This document shows, in pieces, positions 52,936 to 61,161 of a DNA stretch of 64,000 nucleotides. This DNA comes from Archangium violaceum (GTDB lineage Bacteria; Myxococcota; Myxococcia; Myxococcales; Myxococcaceae): assembly GCF_016887565.1 (NCBI RefSeq), contig NZ_CP069396.1, positions 7,794,001 through 7,858,000 of the forward strand. The letters are read 5' to 3'. The notes below the pieces were generated by a model. It was given only the letters and a program-made list of their open reading frames with translations, searched no databases and had not been told where the DNA came from. Positions within the stretch are counted from its first letter, which is position 1, and each line of letters starts with the position of its first letter. Both the position numbers and the translations under genes were made by a program.

Positions 52936-53511
52936 TCACTGGGACCGCGAGACATGGAAGGCCGCGAGGGCCGTCTGGAAGGGCTCGCCATCGAGCGCCG
53001 TGGCGTCCGGCGGACGCACCCAGACCGCGAGCGTCCCGAACGGCTGGTACATCGCGTCCTCGACGCTCGGGTTGGTGCGCGTGTAGCCGTGCACCTGGTC
53101 GAACAGCACCCCGAGGGAGAGGACCTCGCCCCGCCCGGCCGGCGCGGTCCGCACGGGTTGCTCGACCCGCAGGGAGCCCTCGAGCGGGCCGCCCACCACA
53201 GGCTCGCCCTCGCCGGACACCGGCGTCACCGCCCGGGGTGAGACGAGCAGCACCAGCAGGGCCACGGCGGCGGTGGCGGCGGCACTGGCCACCCCGCGGC
53301 GGAAGTGCTGGCGGCGGCGCACCTCGCCGAGGATGGCCTCGCGCGGGAGGGGGGCCGGGGCCGGCGGCTCGGGCAGGCGGAGCGAGGCGGCGGACGCGTG
53401 GAGGCCGGCGAGGGCCCGGCATCCGGCGCACTGCTCCAGATGGGCCTGGAAGCCCGGTGGCCGGGGCAGACTCTCGTCCAGGAGGGCCGCGGTGACGTCC
53501 TGGCAGCTCAT
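52936..53511 (-). CDS. Anti-sigma factor with HC-type zinc finger
   Basis: 191 residues. N-terminal zinc-binding motif H24-LEQCAGC30 (H-x3-C-x2-C), typical of ZAS anti-sigma domains, a membrane helix at about 75-92 (AAATAAVALLVLLVS), then a periplasmic domain of about 95 residues. It should hold the upstream ECF sigma factor inactive until a periplasmic signal arrives. It overlaps the sigma gene by 4 bases, the usual arrangement, and is 26 bases before the Spy-like gene. Confidence 0.82.
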   Translation of the reverse strand: MSCQDVTAALLDESLPRPPGFQAHLEQCAGCRALAGLHASAASLRLPEPPAPAPLPREAILGEVRRRQHFRRGVASAAATAAVALLVLLVSPRAVTPVSGEGEPVVGGPLEGSLRVEQPVRTAPAGRGEVLSLGVLFDQVHGYTRTNPSVEDAMYQPFGTLAVWVRPPDATALDGEPFQTALAAFHVSRSQ

Positions 53512-54041
53512 GGGGTGTCTCCTTGGAGGGCGTCAGCGGCCTTGAGCTTCTGGAGCGCCCGGTAGAGATGGATGCGGACGGTGCCGCGGGCGAGGTTCAT
53601 GGCGTCGGCGATGGCATCGAGCTCGAGCCCCTCCAGGTAGCGGAGGGAGAAGGCCGTGGCCTGCTGGGCTGGGAGCGTCCGCAGGGCCCGGCCAAAGGCC
53701 CGCCACCGCTCGACCCCGGCGAAGCACTCCTCCGGCGAGGGTCGCGGGGCCGGGCCCAGGTCCAACACCTCCCGGACGACATTCCACACCCGGCGCCGGC
53801 GCAGCAGGCCCATGGCCCGCGAGACGAGGATGCGCCGCAGCCAGGCGGGACCGGCCCCGGCGTCTCGCAGGGTGTGACGCTTCTCGTAGGCATCCGCCAG
53901 GGTGGCCTGGACGAGGTCCCTCGCCTCCTCCCCGTCCCAGATGAGGCGCCGCGCCAGGCGCAGCAGGGCGGCCTGCTCACGCTCCACGAGCGCGTCGAAG
54001 TCGAGGGGGGTGACCCTCGCTCCCAGCGGCGTCTCGTCCAT
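53508..54041 (-). CDS. ECF RNA polymerase sigma factor
   Basis: 177 residues. Sigma2 region near 18-85 (LVEREQAALLRLARRLIWDGEEARDLVQATLADAYEK) and sigma4 region near 115-170 with the helix-turn-helix LEGLELDAIADAMNLARGTVRIHLYRAL. It directs RNA polymerase to a small stress regulon, probably including its own operon. ATG 54041 has GAAGGG nine bases upstream; the longer frame to 54197 adds no homology. It is divergent from a GNAT gene across an AT-rich gap of 130 bases, which should hold its promoter. Confidence 0.88.
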   Translation of the reverse strand: MDETPLGARVTPLDFDALVEREQAALLRLARRLIWDGEEARDLVQATLADAYEKRHTLRDAGAGPAWLRRILVSRAMGLLRRRRVWNVVREVLDLGPAPRPSPEECFAGVERWRAFGRALRTLPAQQATAFSLRYLEGLELDAIADAMNLARGTVRIHLYRALQKLKAADALQGDTP

Positions 54042-54171
54042 GATGGCGGTGCCCTTCAAGGTTGGACCTCGTTGCCCGGTTTCCACAGGAGAGGACGCAC
54101 GAGCCCCGCTGGCGGCATACACGTGAATTATTTCCCCTATTTTTCCGCCCCTCCGGAAGAATCCCAGCCCC

Positions 54172-54615
54172 ATGCCCCCGTACGAGATCCGCCCCATCTC
54201 CGCGGCCGAGACCCGCCACCTTCGCCACGTCGTGCTCCGCCCCCACCAGCGCCCCGAGGAGCTGGTCTACCCGGGGGACGATGCCCCGGACACGGTGCAC
54301 CTGGGACTGTACGTGGAGGGGAAACAGCTCGGCGTGGCCTCGCTCTACCGCGAGCCCCAGCCCGGCTCGAAGTCCCCCACCGAGTGGCGCCTGCGAGGCA
54401 TGGCGGTGCTCGCTCACGAACAGGGCCGGGGCAACGGCGCCGCCCTGCTCCAGGCCTGCATCGATCACGCGGCGCGTCATGGTGGCACCCGGCTGTGGTG
54501 CAACGCGCGCACGACGGCCGCGGGCTTCTACCGGCGGCTGGGCTTCAGCGTGGAGGGTGGGGAGTTCGAGCTGGCTGGCATTGGCCCGCACTACCTGATG
54601 TGGCGGGCCCTCTGA
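54172..54615 (+). CDS. GNAT-family N-acetyltransferase
   Basis: 147 residues, one GNAT domain. The acetyl-CoA binding loop is seen as EWRLRGMAVLAHEQGRGNGAALL (near 65-87, with Q/RxxGxG/A), and the C-terminal LWCNARTTAAGFYRRLGFSVEGGEFEL is typical. It probably acetylates a small amine or a peptide N-terminus. It has a poor ribosome-binding site. It converges with the TPR gene with only one base between the stops. Confidence 0.85.
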   Translation: MPPYEIRPISAAETRHLRHVVLRPHQRPEELVYPGDDAPDTVHLGLYVEGKQLGVASLYREPQPGSKSPTEWRLRGMAVLAHEQGRGNGAALLQACIDHAARHGGTRLWCNARTTAAGFYRRLGFSVEGGEFELAGIGPHYLMWRAL

Positions 54616-54616
54616 G

Positions 54617-55204
54617 TCAGCTGGCGATGCTGCGCAGCAGCCGGCCCGCCAGCTGGGTGTACTGATCGCGCTTCTCGGTGTCCCCGAGGTGCGCCCAGAC
54701 ATCCGCCAGGGCCTTGGCCGCCTCCGCCAGCCCCGGGTGCAGCTCCAGCGCCAGCTCCAGCACGTGCCGCGCGTGGCGGTAGCGCGCCTTGCCCGTCAGC
54801 CCGATGCCCCGGGTGCGGTGCTTGCCCGACTCCGTCAGGAGCGCCTCGCCCAGGTTGGCGATCTCCACCGCCGTGGCCTCGCGCCAGGCCTGCTCGGTGT
54901 TGAGTTGCAGGGCCTCCTCCAGCAGGCCCCTGGCCGCCTCCGGCTCGTCCAGCTCGAGCTGGCAGAGGGCCGCGTTGCGGTAGTGCTCGGCCGTCTCTGG
55001 ATCCAGATCGATGGCGCGCTCGAAGCACTTCAGCGCCTCGCGCGGGCGCCCCAGGCTCACCAGGGAGGAGCCCTTGGCGCTCAGCGCCAGCACATCACTG
55101 GGGTCCTGCTCCAGAAGGCGGTCGAAGACCTGGATCGCGGCCTGATGGTTGCCGGACATCGAGTGGCTCACGCCCTCGTTGAATGCCGCTAGCAGATTGG
55201 ACAT
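54617..55204 (-). CDS. TPR-repeat protein
   Basis: 195 residues. At least three tetratricopeptide repeats: SGNHQAAIQVFDRLLEQDPSDVLALSAKGS near 17-47, RPREALKCFERAIDLDPETAEHYRNAA near 53-80, EAARGLLEEALQLN after it; the C-terminal third is helical with further degenerate repeats (HARHVLELALELHPG). A protein-protein interaction module without enzymatic motif. GGGAAGGGGG precedes ATG 55204. The gene order gives no clue to its partner. Confidence 0.85.
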   Translation of the reverse strand: MSNLLAAFNEGVSHSMSGNHQAAIQVFDRLLEQDPSDVLALSAKGSSLVSLGRPREALKCFERAIDLDPETAEHYRNAALCQLELDEPEAARGLLEEALQLNTEQAWREATAVEIANLGEALLTESGKHRTRGIGLTGKARYRHARHVLELALELHPGLAEAAKALADVWAHLGDTEKRDQYTQLAGRLLRSIAS

Positions 55205-55309
55205 ATGCCCCCTTCCCGCCGGCTCCGATGCCGGCCCGTGCAAACCGGCACATTCTATCGCCGGAGGCGACAGCCTGACAGGGCGGGGGGCCCTTCGCGC
55301 AACGGAAAC

Positions 55310-57403
55310 CTAGAAGCGCAGGCCCACCTGGAACCCGGGCCACATCTCCAGCTCGCCCCGGGCTTCACCGGACATGAAGCTCACCTTCTGCATCGGTGCC
55401 CCATCGAGCGAGATGGCGGTGTTGAACGAGGGGCCGGCGATCACCGCGAAGCGCGGCGCTATCTGGAAACCCCCCAGCAGCCGGAGCTGGGCCAGCAGGA
55501 GGTTGCTGTTCGCGGTCCTGCCCACGAAGACGGAGCGACCCACCGCGTCAAGGTCGATGAACCAGCGGTCGAACGACACGTGTCCACCCAGGCCCAGGCC
55601 CATCGACCAGCGCGCCTCGCCTCCCACCAGGGTGCCATAGCCGCCCGTGAACACCGTGTAGAAGGACTTGCTGCCCAGCTTGATCGCCAGGTCGAGGGGG
55701 TGCAAGTCGCTGCCGGTCACCTCGACGTGGAACTGGCCATTGCCCGCCACGCTGATCAACCCGAAGGGGACACCCTCCATGTCGCCCGACACGTTGACCA
55801 GCCCGAGCTGCAGGCCCCTCATGCGGCGGGCGATGTTGAGGAGGCCCACCTGCGCGCCCGATACGTCCCCGCCCACGTTGACGAGGGAGAGCTGCGCGCC
55901 CTCGGCCATGGCCGCCCAGTTCACGGCCACCGACCCCTGGATGCCGCGCATCCGGCCCTGGACGAGATTGACACCCGCCGAGGCCTGCACGCCCGTGACA
56001 TCGCCCCTGGCGTGATTGAAGGCCACCGAGGCCTGCCCGCCGGCGATGCTCCCCGAGGCCCAGTTCGCTCCCACGGAGGACTGCAGTCCGCGGACATCCG
56101 CCCCGGACACGTTGGCCAACACCGAGAGCTGCGCGCCCGCCACCTCGTCCGTCGCCCAGTGGCCGAGGAGCGCCAACGCCACGCCCCTCAGCCGCGCCGA
56201 GCTGCCCACGAGCAGGGAGAGCGACAGGTTGTTGTCCACCGGGCCCTCGAGCACGGAGTTCGTCTGCAGCAGCGGGACCAGGCCCACGTTGAAGAACCGG
56301 CTCGAGTGCTCCCGCGCCGGGGCGCCCATCGCCATCGCGCCACCCCCGCGCGACACGGTCAGCTCGCCCGCCATCGGGGAGAAGTCACTCTCGCCCAGCG
56401 AGGTGCGCCGGCCCTCCGCGAGCGCGAAGGAGGCCCGGGAGCCCCCTCCCTGCCGCTCGCGCGTCACCGTGTACTGGCCCGGTGGGAGGGCCAGCTCGGT
56501 GGGACGTCCCGCCCGCTTCTCCAGCTCCATCACCAGGTTGCCCGGCGCGTCACGCACGTAGAGCCGGCCATCGAGCGGACCCGCCAGGACGAGGCCCGCC
56601 GTGTTCGTGCGCAGCTCGGTCATCACCAGGTCGCCCGAACCGGCCAGGTCGATGTCGTACGCCGGATGCTGCGCGCCGGCCCGCGTCTTCTCCGTGCGCG
56701 CGAGCGTCTCGTTGAAGGCGAACTGGTACGCCTCGTTGAGCGTCACCCGCCCGTCCCCGCTCAGGTCCGCCGCGCCGCGCAGGCCCGACACCAGGTTGTG
56801 CGTGAAGTACGAGCCGCCGATGCGATCCGACTCCTGGGACACCTCGTCCTCGGAGGAGGAGGTGAGGATGGCGTGCCCCCGCACGGACGAGGACGCGTCC
56901 ACCAGGAAGGCTGGCCGCCGCACCCCACCCTTCTGCCGCGCCATCGCTCCGGACGCGCACGAGTCCAGGATGGCGATGCGCACGTCCGACGTCAGCGCGT
57001 TCAAGGCCTGGCGCAGCTCCCGGTACGAGAGGCGGTCCTGCTTCAGCATCAGGCCCTCCTCGTCCGAGTGCCCCGAGTAATAGAGGAGCGCCTCGGTGCG
57101 CCCGCCGGAGGACTTCGCCGCGTCGATCATCCGCCGCAGGCGGTTCATCCCGTCCTCCAGCGCCGCGCGGTCCGCGTCCAGCACCAGGATGCGATCTCCC
57201 GGCAGCACCCCGCCGAGCTCGCCGAGCACCTGGCTCACGGCCTTCGCGTCGGAGACGGCGTAGCGCAGGCGCACGCGGCTGGGGCCCCCGTCGTTGACGC
57301 CCACCAACAGCGCGAAGCGCCGCACCGGCGGCGGGCCCTCGTCCGGAGAGGCCGCGGCCAGGAGGGGAAGGAGCAGAAGGGAGACGAAGAGCGCTCGCTT
57401 CAC
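55310..57403 (-). CDS. Exported caspase-family protein with EF-hand and beta-repeat C-terminus
   Basis: 697 residues. Signal peptide (about 1-19). Caspase-like p20 domain (about 28-205) with the catalytic dyad kept: His112 in YYSGHSDEEG and Cys149 in LDSCASGAM. A Ca-binding-like loop DLSGDGRVTLNEA (213-225, EF-hand/dockerin type) follows, then a small beta domain (about 260-365), and from about 390 a series of short repeats (GVQASAGVNL, GIQGSVAVNW, GAQLSLVNVG, GLQLGLVNVSG) that look like beta-helix or beta-barrel strands ending in an amphipathic FQVGLRF, as in outer-membrane proteins. Overlaps the upstream gene by 4 bases (ATGA). Confidence 0.85.
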   Translation of the reverse strand: MKRALFVSLLLLPLLAAASPDEGPPPVRRFALLVGVNDGGPSRVRLRYAVSDAKAVSQVLGELGGVLPGDRILVLDADRAALEDGMNRLRRMIDAAKSSGGRTEALLYYSGHSDEEGLMLKQDRLSYRELRQALNALTSDVRIAILDSCASGAMARQKGGVRRPAFLVDASSSVRGHAILTSSSEDEVSQESDRIGGSYFTHNLVSGLRGAADLSGDGRVTLNEAYQFAFNETLARTEKTRAGAQHPAYDIDLAGSGDLVMTELRTNTAGLVLAGPLDGRLYVRDAPGNLVMELEKRAGRPTELALPPGQYTVTRERQGGGSRASFALAEGRRTSLGESDFSPMAGELTVSRGGGAMAMGAPAREHSSRFFNVGLVPLLQTNSVLEGPVDNNLSLSLLVGSSARLRGVALALLGHWATDEVAGAQLSVLANVSGADVRGLQSSVGANWASGSIAGGQASVAFNHARGDVTGVQASAGVNLVQGRMRGIQGSVAVNWAAMAEGAQLSLVNVGGDVSGAQVGLLNIARRMRGLQLGLVNVSGDMEGVPFGLISVAGNGQFHVEVTGSDLHPLDLAIKLGSKSFYTVFTGGYGTLVGGEARWSMGLGLGGHVSFDRWFIDLDAVGRSVFVGRTANSNLLLAQLRLLGGFQIAPRFAVIAGPSFNTAISLDGAPMQKVSFMSGEARGELEMWPGFQVGLRF

Positions 57404-58206
57404 GGGGACTTCTCCAGGGTAAGGGACGACTGCGAGAGCGATTCCGGCAGGGGCAGCGGCGCGTGGCGGGCCGCCTCGGAGGAGCGGGCCAGCTGGCGCG
57501 CCGCGTCCATCAGCGCGTTCAGATCGAAAGGCGCGGTGCTGGTGACGAAGAAGAAGCGCTCGAAGAGGGGCGCGTCGTCCAGCTCATAGGCGCTCGACAG
57601 CGACACCGTTCCCCCCGCGAGCGCCAGCGAACCGGTGAGCGACTCCGGGTAGTGCAACGTGACGGAGCCCCGGCCATCGACGGACAGCACCGCGCCGTAG
57701 GGCCGGCCCGCGGACACGTAGCTGAGCTGCAGCACGTCCCCCGGCCGCGCCCGGGCCGCGTCCGCGAGCGGCTCGGGCTCGCGCCGCGTCTGGCGATGGA
57801 TGAGCAGCTTCGGCTCCAACCCCTTGGTGCGCGTCGTCTCGAGCAGCGCCACCTGCTCCGGCCGGGTCTCCTCGGGCAGCTCGCTCCGGGAGAAGAACAT
57901 CATCAGCGCGAGCCCCGCGGCCACGGGTGCTCCCAGTGCAACGGCCGGCAGCCACCCCCGGGAGCTGGAGGAGGCCCCCACCGAGCGCGAGGCCTCCCGC
58001 ACCCGGCGGCGACGAGCCACCTCGGCGACGACCTGGGACGGTGGGAGTTTCGCCAGCGTGGCCCCATCATCCGCCTCCAGCTTCGCGAGGCGCTCGAGTC
58101 CTCCAGGCTCCGTGGCCAGGCGCGCGCGGGCGGCGGCCAGCTCGTCAGGAGGCAGTTCCCCCAGGGCGATACGCTCCAGCAACCAATCGGGCGTGTGGTG
58201 GGACAT
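57400..58206 (-). CDS. Membrane protein linking ECF sigma and caspase (anti-sigma/DUF4384-like)
   Basis: 268 residues. The N-terminal 60 residues (LLERIALGELPPDELAAARARL) look like an anti-sigma-type cytosolic segment without a clear zinc motif. A single membrane helix is near 85-105. The periplasmic part (about 130-268) has PGDVLQLSYVSAGRPYGAVLSVDGRGSVTLHYP, the DUF4384-like beta pattern often next to caspase proteins in myxobacteria. It is coupled to the caspase gene by ATGA overlap and lies one base after the sigma stop, so it is probably the anti-sigma partner or a sensor. Confidence 0.7.
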   Translation of the reverse strand: MSHHTPDWLLERIALGELPPDELAAARARLATEPGGLERLAKLEADDGATLAKLPPSQVVAEVARRRRVREASRSVGASSSSRGWLPAVALGAPVAAGLALMMFFSRSELPEETRPEQVALLETTRTKGLEPKLLIHRQTRREPEPLADAARARPGDVLQLSYVSAGRPYGAVLSVDGRGSVTLHYPESLTGSLALAGGTVSLSSAYELDDAPLFERFFFVTSTAPFDLNALMDAARQLARSSEAARHAPLPLPESLSQSSLTLEKSP

Positions 58207-58207
58207 G

Positions 58208-58723
58208 TCAGGCGGCCTCCAGTTGCTGCAGGTGGGAGCGCAAGGTGCGCAGGCGCTTGCGGACGCCGGAGACGGAGAGTCCCACCTCCTTCGCCACGTC
58301 CTCGTACGTCATTCCATCCACCAGGTGCAGCACGGCGATGGTGCGCGTGGACACCTGCTCCCGTCCGAAGAGCCGGTCCAGCACCGCCAGGGCTCCCGTA
58401 CGCGCCTCCAGGTCCTCCATCGACGCGATGCGCACCAGCAACTCCTCGTCCGTGTCCGCCGGGCGCCGACGCTCCGAGCGCATCCGGTTGAGGCACACGT
58501 TCGTCGCCATCCGGTGCAGCAGGCTCGACGGAGCCGTCTGCATCAGCGCCTCCTGATGGTCGAGCAACTGGACGAAGACATCGTGCATGGCATCCACGGC
58601 CCTCTCCTCATCGCGCAGGAGGAAGCGGCAGCGCCGGAGCACCATCGGTCCATACCGGCGGTAGCAGGCTTCCACATCAATGGCCAACGATCGCTTCCTC
58701 CGTCCTCGCGCGAACCTGAACAC
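58208..58723 (-). CDS. ECF-type RNA polymerase sigma factor
   Basis: 171 residues. Sigma2 region near 18-85 (VEACYRRYGPMVLRRCRFLL, DAMHDVFVQLLDH) and sigma4 region near 115-165 (LHLVDGMTYEDVAKEVGLSVSGVRKRLRTLRSHL). First gene of a three-gene operon: sigma, membrane protein, caspase. It likely controls its own operon. The start ATG 58723 lies downstream of a short gap of about 90 bases to the next gene on the same strand. Confidence 0.88.
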   Translation of the reverse strand: MFRFARGRRKRSLAIDVEACYRRYGPMVLRRCRFLLRDEERAVDAMHDVFVQLLDHQEALMQTAPSSLLHRMATNVCLNRMRSERRRPADTDEELLVRIASMEDLEARTGALAVLDRLFGREQVSTRTIAVLHLVDGMTYEDVAKEVGLSVSGVRKRLRTLRSHLQQLEAA

Positions 58724-58814
58724 CGGAGCGCGCGCGAACTGTTACCGCGCACGTGATACCGCCGTGCAATGGGATGGGATGGAGCTGTAAGTAGCCGGAA
58801 TCGCTCCTGTCAGC

Positions 58815-59609
58815 TCAGGCTCCGGCCTCCAGGAGGGCCGAAAAACCCACGATGAAATCCGGGTAGCGGGGCCGCCACCCCAGCGCCTTCAGCCGGGCAT
58901 TGGAGATGGCCCGATCCCCGCGGAGTGACTCGTGGAGTGAAGTCAGGGGCACTGCCGGTGGGAGTGGCAGCCCGAGCCGCGCGCACAGCCACTGGCTCGT
59001 CTCCGCCTGCGTCGCCGGCCGATCGTCCGCCACGCAGTACATGCCTCCCGGCTCACCCCGCTCCAGCACCACCCGGAGGGCCTCCACCAGGTCATCCACG
59101 TGCACCCGGGAGATGCGGCCGCCTCCACTCTCGGGGATGCGGAGCGTGCCCGAGCGGATGCGCTCATGCAGGCCCCGGCCGGGACCGTAGATGCCCGCGA
59201 TGCGCAGGCTGATGCCGCCGAGCCGCCGGTAGTGGGCCTCCGCGTCGATGCGGCCCCGGGCACGCGTGGAAGTGGTGTCGAGGGGGGTGGACTCGTCCAC
59301 GTGTCCCCGCGCATCACCGTAGACCCCCGTGGAGGAGAGGTAGACGAGACGGGCGGGTCCGACGCGCGCCAGGGACTCGGACAGGGAGGCATCGAGCCCG
59401 GCCTCCGGCGGGATGGAGCTCACGACGTGGGCCCCCTTCGCGGACGCCACGGCTTCGTCCAGGGACGGGAGTTGGACTCCCGCTCGGGACAATTCCTCGC
59501 GGCGCTTCTCGTCCCGGGTCACCGCCAGCACCGGGCGCCCGCTCCGTGCCTCCACGAGTGCCAGCCGCGTCAACGTGTAGCCACATCCGAGCAGGATGAG
59601 AGGAACCAT
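58815..59609 (-). CDS. NAD(P)-dependent epimerase/dehydratase-like protein (YeeZ-type)
   Basis: 264 residues of the extended/atypical SDR group. N-terminal dinucleotide motif LLGCGYTLTRLALVEA near 5-20, LVYLSSTGVYGD near 88-99, and the C-terminal RVHVDDLVEALRVVLERGEPGGMYCVADD, typical of NAD-dependent epimerase/dehydratases. The catalytic YxxxK is not clear. It probably acts on a nucleotide sugar or small ketone. It is co-directional with the sigma/caspase operon but separated by 91 bases. Confidence 0.82.
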   Translation of the reverse strand: MVPLILLGCGYTLTRLALVEARSGRPVLAVTRDEKRREELSRAGVQLPSLDEAVASAKGAHVVSSIPPEAGLDASLSESLARVGPARLVYLSSTGVYGDARGHVDESTPLDTTSTRARGRIDAEAHYRRLGGISLRIAGIYGPGRGLHERIRSGTLRIPESGGGRISRVHVDDLVEALRVVLERGEPGGMYCVADDRPATQAETSQWLCARLGLPLPPAVPLTSLHESLRGDRAISNARLKALGWRPRYPDFIVGFSALLEAGA

Positions 59610-59784
59610 GCCTCCGAGCTTATCGGACCGGCACGGATATCGGGTCCAGGTGAACGACTCACACGGAGATTGAAATGACTCTCATGAATTGAGACTTCTT
59701 GTGTCATAAACCGGATGGCCCAAGACGTGAACGACCCCGCCGTCAACGACTGGCTTCACGGCGACATGGCAGCCTTTTGACGTG

Positions 59785-61116
59785 ATGACGGCGGATCACG
59801 CCACGCTCCAGGCACAACTCCGAGTGAAGAGGCGAAGCTGCTTCGTCTCAGCGGCGCTGATCCTCGGAATCTTCCTGGTGCACAGGTTCCTGCTGCCCGG
59901 CGACCTCGATTCGCGGCTGGTGCTGGTGCAGCTCGCCTGGAGTACGAGCTTCGTGCTGCTCGGCCTGGGAGTGGGGGTGCTGCCCGGGTGGTTCCCGGGG
60001 TTGGCGGCCGGGTTGGTGTGCCTGGCATCGGTGACGGCGATCATCCACTTCACCGGCGGACCCGCGAGCCCCTACCTCGCACTGCTCGTCGCCGTTCCCC
60101 TCCTCCTGGCGATGTTCACCCCGGACTCCCGGCTGCCCATGCTGCTGACCCTCGGAGCGACGGTATGCGCGGTGGCGGTGTTGGACGTGCTGGCCGGAGT
60201 GCCCACCCGCGTCCTCGTGCCACGGGCGGTCACCTTCGCCCTCGTCGGGATGATCGGCGCCTTCGGGAGCAAGACCTACCGGCGGCTGCGCGAGGCGGAG
60301 CGGGTGGCACAGGAGGAGCGACTCGCGGCCCTGGAGCAACTGGCGAAGAGCGAGCGCCTCCGGCTTCACGCCGAGCGCGAGCGCGCGGAGGTGGATCGGC
60401 TGGTGATGGTGGGCCAGCTGGCCGCCGGAGTGGCCCACGAGGTGAACAACCCGCTGGCCTTCGTGAGGGCCAACCTGAGCTACCTCAAGGAGGAGCTGCG
60501 GCGTGAGGACTCGCCGCCGGACCCGGCGGAGCTCGGCGAGGTGCTGACCGAGACGGAGCAGGGCCTGCTGCGCATCCAGCAGATCGTCACGGATCTCCGG
60601 CGCTTCTCGCGCGAGGGAAGCGAGCACGAGCGGGTGGAGCTGGGCTCACCGAAGGAGGCCATGGAGGAGGCACGCCGGCTGGCCTCGGTGCGCCTGCGCG
60701 GCCTGGGCGAGGTGGTGTTGGACGCGGACCCGGAGCTGCCCCGGGTGGGCCTGGGGCAGCGCCACCTGGTGCAGGTGCTGTTGAACCTGCTGCTGAACGC
60801 GGCGGACGCGGTGGAGTCGGCGAGCCCGCCCCGCCCGGCCCGTGTCGTGGTGAGGGCCCGGCGGGTAGCGGGCGGAGTGCGGTTGGAGGTGGAGGACAAC
60901 GGCCCGGGGATTCCTCCAGAGGTGCTGCCGCGCCTCTTCGAGCCCTTCTTCACCACCAAACCGCCGGGCAAGGGCACCGGGTTGGGACTCGCCCTGTGCC
61001 GCGGCTACGTCACCCAGGCCGGAGGGACGCTCCACGTGGAGAACCGGACCGAGGGCGGCGCCCGCTTCGTCCTCTTGCTGCAAGAGGCAACAGAAGTCAC
61101 CGTCTCGGCGGCCTGA
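59785..61116 (+). CDS. Membrane-bound sensor histidine kinase
   Basis: 443 residues. Five or six membrane helices in the first 165 residues form the sensor; a helical linker (about 165-210), HisKA with the phospho-acceptor in GVAHEVNNPL (about 219-228), and HATPase with N box LLNLLLNAADAV, G1 DNGPGIP and G2 GKGTGLGL follow. No response regulator is next to it, so it is an orphan kinase, common in myxobacteria. ATG 59785 or the GTG three bases earlier may start it; no ribosome-binding site is seen. A helicase gene follows on the same strand. Confidence 0.87.
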   Translation: MTADHATLQAQLRVKRRSCFVSAALILGIFLVHRFLLPGDLDSRLVLVQLAWSTSFVLLGLGVGVLPGWFPGLAAGLVCLASVTAIIHFTGGPASPYLALLVAVPLLLAMFTPDSRLPMLLTLGATVCAVAVLDVLAGVPTRVLVPRAVTFALVGMIGAFGSKTYRRLREAERVAQEERLAALEQLAKSERLRLHAERERAEVDRLVMVGQLAAGVAHEVNNPLAFVRANLSYLKEELRREDSPPDPAELGEVLTETEQGLLRIQQIVTDLRRFSREGSEHERVELGSPKEAMEEARRLASVRLRGLGEVVLDADPELPRVGLGQRHLVQVLLNLLLNAADAVESASPPRPARVVVRARRVAGGVRLEVEDNGPGIPPEVLPRLFEPFFTTKPPGKGTGLGLALCRGYVTQAGGTLHVENRTEGGARFVLLLQEATEVTVSAA

Positions 61117-61143
61117 GTGCTCGTCTGGACGGCGGACGCGGTG

Positions 61144-61149
61144 GTACAA
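61144..61149 (+). promoter_or_regulatory. Possible -10 box for the helicase
   Basis: TACAAG, 12 bases before GTG 61162. No Shine-Dalgarno. Weak evidence for a leaderless helicase transcript. Confidence 0.3.
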
Positions 61150-61161
61150 GCCCGTTCCAAC

